Source: JAAXHH01 sp965225915
Lineage (GTDB): Bacteria; JAAXHH01
Length of the DNA stretch: 64,000 nt
Reading direction: 5' to 3'
Assembly: GCA_965225915.1 (NCBI GenBank)
Contig: OZ245326.1
Span: 1,860,001-1,924,000, forward strand
Position 1 is the first letter of the stretch. Each line of letters begins with the position of its first letter. Shown one piece after another: positions 1 to 6,446 of this stretch. The notes beneath the pieces were generated by a model, which ran no database searches, had not been told where the DNA came from, and saw nothing but the letters and a program-made list of their open reading frames with translations. The position numbers and the translations under genes are program-made.

Positions 1-937
1 GGGTTTCATCCAAGGCGCCGATCGCGGCGCACGACTCACCTGTGACCGGCTCCCAGGGCCAGACGGATATACGGGACAAAGATCCCATGCTCCGGCGCGC
101 CCCGCGTTTCCTGTGGGTGTGGATCGCCGAGGCGGCTTTGACGACTTCGGCCCCCAGCGAGTACCCGGTCCGGTCTTTCTCGTCCCGGCAGTCGACGTCC
201 ATGCTCAGGCCGCCCCGCGGCATGATGTTGCCGCCGCAGCCCTGCAGGAAAAGCGACAACCCGCCAATGGTGTTCTCGATCAGGGTTCGCGCCGCTCCCG
301 GGAAATCCGGCGAGGCCACCAGCGACCTGGGACCGATGGTCACCGGATGGCAACCGTAACTGAACAGCGTGGCAATAGGATGGCCGTCCAGGTCGTCCAC
401 GCGAAGGACCCCCACTGCCGAATCGGTCGGATGATCCGGCACTTCACCGAGAAAGATCTCGCCGTCGCGGTCGGTCTCCCGGCGGTACGCCCCGATACGG
501 CTTTCGCCCCAGCCCGCACCGATGCGCGCGGGAACCCTCTGTTCGTCCGCTTCCAGCGCCGCTTCCGTGATCCAGCCGCAGAGGACTTCCTGGTAGCGCG
601 CCTGAAGGGCGATCTGGCCGGGTTCGTCGGGAAACCACTCCGGCATGGAAGGCGAACTGTGAGTATGGTTCAGGTTGATCATTACGTGGGAGACGGTTGT
701 TCCTACTGCTTCGGCAACCCGTTCCCGCAGGCCGTTCATCACGTCAAGGTCCATCCAGCCGGTATCCGTCGCGACGATCACGACCTTGGTCCGTCCGTCC
801 GACAGGACCAGCACCGTGGCCGTAAGATCGCTTTCGATCTCCTGGACGACGCCCTCCCTCGAACTGAAGCCGAAGGTCCGGATGCCCAGCGGTGGATTGA
901 TGACCCGCCGGGCGGTGCCGGCGTACAGGTCAGGCAT
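1..937 (-). CDS. Neutral/alkaline ceramidase-like protein, partial
   Basis: The frame is open from an ATG at 937 to the left edge of the window, giving 312 codons without the C-terminus. It resembles the N-terminal domain of neutral/alkaline non-lysosomal ceramidases, zinc amidases that cleave N-acyl sphingoid lipids. Visible motifs are an N-terminal AGTARRVINPPLG stretch, NHTHSSP (residues 90-96) and GCHPVT (195-200), which match the two zinc-histidine regions, SPDFPG (209-214), and GCGGN (234-238). No signal peptide is visible, so a secreted role is not supported. The true substrate may be another amide or ester, as bacterial members are diverse. It begins 6 bp after the stop of the isomerase-like gene, which suggests co-transcription. 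No good ribosome binding site is seen. The family call is fairly secure; the substrate is unknown. Confidence 0.72.
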   Translation of the reverse strand, partial: MPDLYAGTARRVINPPLGIRTFGFSSREGVVQEIESDLTATVLVLSDGRTKVVIVATDTGWMDLDVMNGLRERVAEAVGTTVSHVMINLNHTHSSPSMPEWFPDEPGQIALQARYQEVLCGWITEAALEADEQRVPARIGAGWGESRIGAYRRETDRDGEIFLGEVPDHPTDSAVGVLRVDDLDGHPIATLFSYGCHPVTIGPRSLVASPDFPGAARTLIENTIGGLSLFLQGCGGNIMPRGGLSMDVDCRDEKDRTGYSLGAEVVKAASAIHTHRKRGARRSMGSLSRISVWPWEPVTGESCAAIGALDET

Positions 938-943
938 GGTGAG

Positions 944-1792
944 TTATACCGAGACGTGCTGCTGCATCAGGTCTTTCGTAAAGATCGTCTCCGTCAAGCA
1001 ATCGACCTGGTTGCAGTCGTACCACGTCATGTAGACGAATTCGAGGGACAGGCATCCACGGTAGTTCAAGCGCTCGAGCCGGTGCGCGATGTCGATGAAA
1101 TCGATGGTGTTTTCGTCCAGCCTGGACTGCAACTTGCCGGGACGCGCCGCGCGGATATGGAAATGGTCGGTATGGGTAAGGAGCGGGTGGATCCTTTCCT
1201 CCGGGATATACTGCATGACGAAATGAGAATAGTCGAGGGTGACCGTGGCCCGCGGCGCACGCTCCAGCAGGGACAAGGTTCGTTCGGGTGTATCGACCAC
1301 GGACTGCACGTGGGGCTCGAATCGAACCGTGATGTCCTGTCCGCCCGCCATGTCCGTGAGTTCGTTCAACGCTTCGGCCGTCGTCGCGAGGTTCTGGTCG
1401 AAGGACCGGTCTGCGTGGTGCATGCCCGGACTGATGGTGAAACCGGGGATGCCGACCCCCTTGCAGAAGCGTATGATACCCTCGAAGGTATTCCGGTTCC
1501 GCCGCCGAATGGCGGGATCAGGCGCGTTGAAGGAGCGTTCGTCCAGCGTGGCGCCGAACTGGGGAAAGAAATCGACGGCTTCCAGTTCGTACTTTGCCAA
1601 CAGGCGGTTGAGCCGGTCGGCATGCCCCATGGGATCTGCGGCGACGTCATCCGGTTCCAGGCTGCATCGTCCCCGGTTGTGAAAACCCGCTATGTCCACG
1701 CCCTTGAAACCCATGGCCCTGGCCAGCGCCAGCGTGCCTTCCAGGTCGAGGTATTCAAAGGAATGGTTGCTAAGGGTCAGACGCATCGGCAA
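944..1792 (-). CDS. Sugar phosphate isomerase/epimerase-like TIM-barrel protein
   Basis: This 282-aa protein fits the xylose-isomerase-like TIM-barrel superfamily, whose members are metal-dependent sugar or sugar-phosphate isomerases, epimerases and related enzymes. Likely metal-site motifs occur in the usual order: RFEPH (Glu159), LDYSHF (Asp187, His190), HFHIRAARPGK (His212) and SLEFV (Glu251). Length is normal for the family. It is cytoplasmic, with no signal peptide. Its start overlaps the end of the PhyH gene by 23 bp, so the two are probably translated together, and the ceramidase-like gene follows after 6 bp. The substrate cannot be read from sequence; context suggests a product of the neighbouring oxygenase and amidase reactions, but that is inference. 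Confidence 0.8.
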   Translation of the reverse strand: MPMRLTLSNHSFEYLDLEGTLALARAMGFKGVDIAGFHNRGRCSLEPDDVAADPMGHADRLNRLLAKYELEAVDFFPQFGATLDERSFNAPDPAIRRRNRNTFEGIIRFCKGVGIPGFTISPGMHHADRSFDQNLATTAEALNELTDMAGGQDITVRFEPHVQSVVDTPERTLSLLERAPRATVTLDYSHFVMQYIPEERIHPLLTHTDHFHIRAARPGKLQSRLDENTIDFIDIAHRLERLNYRGCLSLEFVYMTWYDCNQVDCLTETIFTKDLMQQHVSV

Positions 1793-2561
1793 CTCCCAGC
1801 AGGTTGTTCCAGCATTGCCACCTTATTTGGCGTTCCTTGTAATGATCACTTTGCCCTACCCCGATCGGATTGCCGAAAGACAAGACGTTCCTGGGGTCTT
1901 CCCGCTTTCCGTTCCAGTCGGTGGGCGTTTTCATGGCATCGCGATTGTGGTTCCAGGTCGGCGCCCTGTTGTCCCGGACCCGCCTGAACAGGAACTTGAT
2001 CATGTGGCGTTTGGCCGTCGTGCGATTGGCGGCGGTGCCGTGCCAGAGGTCGTAGTGGGTAAAGGCCATGGTCCCGGCCTTGAGTACCATCGGCACCTGG
2101 CCGAGTATGTTGGTATAGGTGGCCATACGGTCCGTCGGCGCGTTGCGGAACTGCGTACCCGGGACGATGATCGTGGGACCCATTTCAGGGGTAATATCGG
2201 CAGGATAGTACAGCCCGAGGAGCCGGTCGATACGGGTATCCCGGTTGTTGGTGCTGTCCTGGTGCCAGGACATGTGACCGGTGCCCGGTTGCTTGCAGTG
2301 CCAGTGTCGGTGGGCCATCACTTCGTAGTCCTCGCCGAGCAGGCTGACCAGGGATCCCTTCACCGCGGGGTGATCGATCACCTGCCAAAGCTCTGGCACG
2401 ACGTCCGCGATAGCGTCGCCAGGGTTGTAGTCCAGCCCGTCCAACTGGCCGGCGACCCGTTTATTGAGACCCTCGGGTAGATCCAGTTCGAGCAGGTGAT
2501 AGCCGTTCACGAGAAAACCGACCATCTCCATATCCGTAAGCAGAAGGGTCTTATCCATCAT
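1770..2561 (-). CDS. Phytanoyl-CoA dioxygenase (PhyH) family protein
   Basis: A 263-aa Fe(II)/2-oxoglutarate oxygenase of the PhyH family. The iron facial triad is visible as HQD (His100, Asp102, in SWHQDST) and a distal His174 in LWHGTAANR; Arg185 is placed to bind the 2-oxoglutarate carboxylate. Enzymes of this family hydroxylate varied small molecules, and bacterial members rarely act on phytanoyl-CoA, so the substrate is open. The gene overlaps its upstream neighbour by 11 bp and its downstream neighbour by 23 bp, which indicates tight translational coupling in a five-gene minus-strand cluster. A second, clearly different PhyH protein is encoded at 32528-33262. Confidence 0.88.
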   Translation of the reverse strand: MMDKTLLLTDMEMVGFLVNGYHLLELDLPEGLNKRVAGQLDGLDYNPGDAIADVVPELWQVIDHPAVKGSLVSLLGEDYEVMAHRHWHCKQPGTGHMSWHQDSTNNRDTRIDRLLGLYYPADITPEMGPTIIVPGTQFRNAPTDRMATYTNILGQVPMVLKAGTMAFTHYDLWHGTAANRTTAKRHMIKFLFRRVRDNRAPTWNHNRDAMKTPTDWNGKREDPRNVLSFGNPIGVGQSDHYKERQIRWQCWNNLLGVADASDP

Positions 2562-2850
2562 GAACCTCCTCCAGTTTCTGCAAAATGAACTCGTAGCCTA
2601 CCACATCGAGATTCCTGTCGTCGATGGGCGCCTGGAGATGGGGAAACTGCACGATCTGCCAGCCGTCGACCAAGGCGTCGTGGACGGTGTGATAGGGCCA
2701 TACCGGGATATCCGCCGTGATTTCCGCCTTGTAGTCCCTGGTGGGTTCAATGGGCGTGTATCCAAGAATTTCGGAGAAAACGCTGGGCGTTCGCGCGTGC
2801 AGGTAGAGCAGCCGCTGCCTGACGCTGGAGTTCGGTGGCAAAGAAGACAT
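2551..2850 (-). CDS. Conserved-looking hypothetical protein, 99 aa
   Basis: I do not recognise this family with certainty. The likely product starts at MSSLPPNS and includes FSEILGYTPIEPTRDYKAEI, VWPYHTVHDALVDGW and NLDVVGYEFILQKLEE. The frame stays open to a GTG at 3045, one base from the preceding stop, but that 65-residue extension has no protein-like composition, so I prefer the ATG at 2850, though no Shine-Dalgarno sequence is obvious there. No signal peptide, membrane segment or cysteine cluster is seen. The 11-bp overlap with the PhyH gene suggests a partner or accessory role in the same pathway. Confidence 0.55.
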   Translation of the reverse strand: MSSLPPNSSVRQRLLYLHARTPSVFSEILGYTPIEPTRDYKAEITADIPVWPYHTVHDALVDGWQIVQFPHLQAPIDDRNLDVVGYEFILQKLEEVHDG

Positions 2851-3046
2851 GATGGTTTGGACGGTGAAGATGAAAGATCGGGTCGCAGGGTTGTTCAACG
2901 GGTTAAAATGGCGATTTCGGACGCTAAATCCAAGGGAATAATAGGGCATGAATAGTTGTCGGATTGTGCCCCGACCAGGCAACAGCTCACCACGGATCCG
3001 CCCTTGGTAGCACAACCGCCCGTCACGAGCAGTACTCGTCGACACA

Positions 3047-3784
3047 TCAGCCGCCCCTTCTCGGTGGCCAGGTGGCGAAGTATCCGGGTGCCCAGCACCT
3101 GGCGAGATGGAAATCGTGTCTCAGACCAGCCACCGCGGGCGGCGCCGTCTCCGCTTCGATCCATGCCTCGGCGCCGGCGAGTCCGGGAAATTCCAGGATC
3201 CAGGCGAACTCGCCATTTACGCTGGCGCCTAACAGGCGGAAGACCTCACCATTGATTAGGCCGTGGTCTCGGCTTACCTCACGCAGTCGCCGCCATCTGT
3301 CCTCGTCGCCGTGCTTCCGGGGTTCAACGTGGTCGATTTCACGAAGCCAGCCGCCGAATGCCAGCAAGACGATCGACGAGGGATCGGCGGACAGGGGCGG
3401 GATCGCACGCGGATCGGCGTCAGGGGCCAGGGGAGGTTCGGACTTCCGTGGCAGCCAGGCCAGGCACTCCGGTTGCCAGCGTCGAGCGAGGGCATAATCA
3501 TAGAAGCCATAGCGTCCGTACGGAGGTTCCACCTCGGCCGACATCCATGCCTCGGCGCCGGCAAGGTCCGGAAATTCAATGGTCCAGAACCGCTCCCAGC
3601 TGCCGCGGGGCCCCAGCAGGCGGTAACCGTGCAGGCCGATCAGACCGTGGCGCTCGGAGACCGACAGCATTAAATCCACGTGCCGGCGCTCGTAGTCAAG
3701 CCGCTGATTCTTGTCGAGTTGATGCCACGTCGGCAAACGTCCGCCCCGGAAAAGAATGACGACGCTGTCATCCCTTGCGGTCAT
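3047..3784 (-). CDS. Internally duplicated protein, probable tandem dimeric alpha-beta barrel
   Basis: This 245-aa protein has two homologous halves of about 105 residues (roughly 5-113 and 136-241). Paired stretches include RHGLIGLHGYRLLGP with DHGLINGEVFRLLGA, TIEFPDLAGAEAWMSAE with ILEFPGLAGAEAWIEAE, and YALARRWQPE with FHLARCWAPG. The pattern resembles ferredoxin-like dimeric alpha-beta barrel proteins (EthD/YCII/NIPSNAP type), where a tandem copy makes one barrel from a single chain; that fold call is inference. A 20-bp stretch in the two AGAEAW regions is identical in DNA, so the duplication is not ancient or is kept similar. It is the first gene of the left-hand minus-strand cluster. 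No catalytic residue can be assigned. Confidence 0.6.
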   Translation of the reverse strand: MTARDDSVVILFRGGRLPTWHQLDKNQRLDYERRHVDLMLSVSERHGLIGLHGYRLLGPRGSWERFWTIEFPDLAGAEAWMSAEVEPPYGRYGFYDYALARRWQPECLAWLPRKSEPPLAPDADPRAIPPLSADPSSIVLLAFGGWLREIDHVEPRKHGDEDRWRRLREVSRDHGLINGEVFRLLGASVNGEFAWILEFPGLAGAEAWIEAETAPPAVAGLRHDFHLARCWAPGYFATWPPRRGG

Positions 3785-4317
3785 GGCAGCCCTCCCCTCG
3801 ATTTGTTTGACGAAAACATCGATTATCCTCTTCGAACGTGCTATGTCCTGTAAGAAGTTTGCTGAAAATTCGTCGTGAGATCTGGATGCCCGCTGGCCGT
3901 TATACTTTTCACCAAAGCAGTATCAAGATCCAGCACTTCTGGCAGGTACGTAAGTTCTGGCGGTCGTATTACCAGGCGTGGCAACAGCAACAAGACCGCC
4001 ATGACGCCATGGTCATTATAGTATATGAAAGCGAAAGCGTATGCAACATGGTGGCAGGAAATTGTCCTACCTGACTCTTTCGAATCTGTCGAAATCTGGT
4101 GCCGGTCCGTAGCATCGTACCCTTGACAATATGGGTTCATTCGGCCTACTTCCCAATATAGATACTGGAGTTTCCAGAGTGTACTCAGCTCCTGGTGGGA
4201 ATTCGGCACGGCGTGACACCGTGGACATTGCACAGCCTTTAGGGTTACACTGCCCGTGCTGTTAGGCCAGACAACGGTCCAGTAGTTTCACATGAGGGAC
4301 CACCGTCGAAGGCAACC
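3785..4317. other. Intergenic region between divergent genes
   Basis: This 533-bp gap separates the duplicated protein (minus) from the TonB-like gene (plus) and should hold both promoters. It is more AT-rich than its surroundings. A perfect TTGACA lies at 4123-4128, but the spaced -10 is poor, and TATAGT occurs near 4013. Two small open frames (3838-4074 plus, 3841-4233 minus) lack coding character. I see no RNA gene or repeat here. Confidence 0.5.
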
Positions 4318-6300
4318 ATGATCGATTCATTTCGAAATTTCGCCCGTCCACTTTGGCACGCATTGGCGAAGCTCGAAATCGATGACTTTATCCCCCACCG
4401 ACTGAAACGACTCTCACGGCGTTTTCTCGGCATCGGATTCGGCGTGGCGGCCCTAGTTCATTTCGTCGTGGTCGTAACGGTATATTTCTACAGGATTTCA
4501 GAATCTCCTCCTGAAGACGAGATCGAACTGATGGCCTATCCGTCTCAACCAATGGAAGTCATCTTTCCGAATGTCCTGATCACGGCCGAGAGTGGCGGCG
4601 GGGGAGAGATGGATAGTGGCGGGGAACCTGGAGGACCGGGAGACGGTTCTATGGGCGAGGGCGGTACGGTACCCGAAGACATGGACCTCCCCTCGCCAGT
4701 GCAGGACATCGCACTGTCGGAGGATAACGAGATCGCGTCTTTCGAGCAACCCCCACCGGTGGATGACAGCGCAGTAACGGAGCCAGAAGAGATATCGTCG
4801 ATCGACGATCCTCCACCGGTGGAAGACAGTGCGCTATCAGAGTCAGAAGAGATCACGTCCATGGAGTTGCCCCCACCGGTGGATGACAGCGCGCTATCGG
4901 AGGCTGATGAGATAGCTACATTCGACCTTCCGGAGCCGATGGACGACATCGTGATCTCGGCGGCCCACGAGGTGACGACATTTGACGTACCGGAGCCGAT
5001 GGACGACATCGTGATCTCGGCGGCTCACGAGGTGACGACATTTGACGTACCGGAGCCGATGGACGACATCGTGATCTCGGCGGCTCACGAGGTGACGACA
5101 TTTGACGTACCGGAGCCGATGGACGACATCGTGATCTCGGCGGCCCACGAGGTGACGACATTTGACGTACCGGAGCCGATGGACGACATCGTGATCTCGG
5201 CGGCCCACGAGGTGACGACATTTGACGTACCGGAGCCGATGGACGACAGTGCGATCTCGGCGGCCCACGAGGTGACGACATTTGACGTACCGGAGCCGAT
5301 GGATGACAGTGCGATCTCGGCGGCCCACGAGGTGACGACATTTGACGTACCGGAGCCGATGGATGACAGTGCGATCTCGGCGGCTCACGAGATCAAGTCA
5401 TTCGAACTTCCATCCCCGGTGGAGGACGGTGAGATATCGGGAACACATGCGATCACGACGTTTGATATTCCGTCGGCGTTGGAGGACGGTGAGTTGTCTG
5501 GGTCACATGCGATCACGACGTTTGATATTCCATCCCCGGTGGAGGACGGTGAGATATCGGGAACACATGCGATCACGACGTTTGATATTCCGTCGGCGTT
5601 GGAGGACGGTGAGTTGTCTGGGTCACATGCGATCACGACGTTTGATATTCCGTCGGCGTTGGAGGACGGTGAGTTATCAGGGTCACATGCGATCACGACG
5701 TTTGATATTCCGTCGGCGTTGGAGGACGGTGAGTTATCAGGGTCACATGCGATCACGACGGCAGAACCTGCGCGAGGAGGAGATGGGCTGGCAAGAGGCG
5801 CGCGGGGCGAGCCAATTCGCGAGGTAGGCCCAGGAGGCGACGGTGTAGGCGGTGCGGACGGTGAGAGATCGGGATCGGCTGGGAGCACGTCTGGAGAGTC
5901 TACGGGAAGAGGAGATGGGCTGGCAAGAGGCGCGCGGGGCGATTCCATCAGTGAGGCTGCCCCTGAAGGCGAAGTTGAGGGCGGTATCGGTGACGGTTTC
6001 TCAGATGCTTTGCGTTACGATACACCACCGATCCCGCGACGTGTGGACATAAGCATATCCAGGAAAGAGATACCCGGGGAGCTACAGCATATCAAAGACA
6101 GCATCGTGAAGTTCGAGCTGCTGATCAGTGAAATTGGCGCGGTCATTACCGCGAAAATAGTCGAGTCAACAGGCCACGCTGAAATCGACGCTATGCTTCT
6201 CAAGAAGGTATTTACTTCCTGGTATCATCCCGCCACACTGAGAGGCGAGTCGGTAAAAGCATGGGTTGTCGTAGGCTATGGCTACAGGATAGGTAGATAG
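4318..6300 (+). CDS. TonB-like protein with long 20-residue repeat linker
   Basis: A 660-aa inner-membrane-anchored protein. Residues 1-36 look cytoplasmic, 37-58 form one transmembrane helix (LGIGFGVAALVHFVVVVTVY), residues 90-120 are Gly-rich, 122-481 are eighteen 20-residue repeats rich in Asp, Glu and Pro, 482-560 are Gly/Arg-rich with a duplicated GDGLARGARG motif, and about 570-660 resemble the TonB C-terminal domain (ISEIGAVITAKIVESTGHAE, FTSWYHPATLRGESVKAW). TonB proteins carry proton-motive energy from ExbB/ExbD to outer-membrane receptors. The linker is far longer than usual and acidic rather than Pro/Lys-rich. No exbB, exbD or TonB-dependent receptor is nearby, so its partner is unknown. 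It is followed 146 bp later by a TPR/GWxTD gene in the same direction. Confidence 0.72.
   Translation: MIDSFRNFARPLWHALAKLEIDDFIPHRLKRLSRRFLGIGFGVAALVHFVVVVTVYFYRISESPPEDEIELMAYPSQPMEVIFPNVLITAESGGGGEMDSGGEPGGPGDGSMGEGGTVPEDMDLPSPVQDIALSEDNEIASFEQPPPVDDSAVTEPEEISSIDDPPPVEDSALSESEEITSMELPPPVDDSALSEADEIATFDLPEPMDDIVISAAHEVTTFDVPEPMDDIVISAAHEVTTFDVPEPMDDIVISAAHEVTTFDVPEPMDDIVISAAHEVTTFDVPEPMDDIVISAAHEVTTFDVPEPMDDSAISAAHEVTTFDVPEPMDDSAISAAHEVTTFDVPEPMDDSAISAAHEIKSFELPSPVEDGEISGTHAITTFDIPSALEDGELSGSHAITTFDIPSPVEDGEISGTHAITTFDIPSALEDGELSGSHAITTFDIPSALEDGELSGSHAITTFDIPSALEDGELSGSHAITTAEPARGGDGLARGARGEPIREVGPGGDGVGGADGERSGSAGSTSGESTGRGDGLARGARGDSISEAAPEGEVEGGIGDGFSDALRYDTPPIPRRVDISISRKEIPGELQHIKDSIVKFELLISEIGAVITAKIVESTGHAEIDAMLLKKVFTSWYHPATLRGESVKAWVVVGYGYRIGR
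4681..5760. repeat. Eighteen in-frame 60-bp tandem repeats
   Basis: Eighteen consecutive 60-bp units encode a 20-residue repeat inside the TonB-like gene. Three blocks are visible: four diverged units (4681-4920, PPPVDDSAxxExxEI type), eight close units (4921-5400, core PEPMDD then SAAHEVTTFDV), and six units (5401-5760) in which two types alternate, making a 120-bp higher-order unit. Some units are identical in DNA: 4981 with 5041, 5101 with 5161, 5461 with 5581, and 5641 with 5701. This shows recent duplication, and copy number probably varies between strains. Confidence 0.97.
5777..5942. repeat. Pair of 34-bp direct repeats
   Basis: Identical 34-bp copies lie at 5777-5810 and 5909-5942, 132 bp apart in register. 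Each encodes a GDGLARGARG motif in the Gly/Arg-rich segment between the 20-residue array and the TonB-like C-terminal domain. Confidence 0.9.
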
Positions 6301-6446
6301 GCTTCTTGTCTGTATCCCACGGTTTGATAATGTCCCTGATGTACCCGTTCGTGTTGAACACACTTCAGACGAGTGATGGCATATATCATTATATCCTTGA
6401 TTTTTGCGAGTGATCTGTACGAGATTTATTACGACCTAACCAGAGA

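Noticed and set aside
113..1987. A 624-codon open frame on the plus strand
   Set aside because: It lies opposite the ceramidase-like, isomerase-like and PhyH genes, all of which have clear family motifs. High GC leaves the antisense frame open; the translation has no family features.
3841..4233. A 130-codon minus-strand frame with CPRC near its start, and a 78-codon plus-strand frame overlapping it
   Set aside because: Composition is not protein-like, no ribosome binding site is seen, and the two overlap in opposite directions in an AT-rich promoter region.
4894..5388. Open frames on both strands through the repeat region
   Set aside because: A 60-bp repeat without stops is open in several frames at once. 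The TonB-like frame has the membrane helix, the repeats and the C-terminal domain, so the others are shadows.
4681..5760. Possible CRISPR array
   Set aside because: The units are directly tandem with no variable spacers, stay in frame and code protein. No cas gene is nearby.
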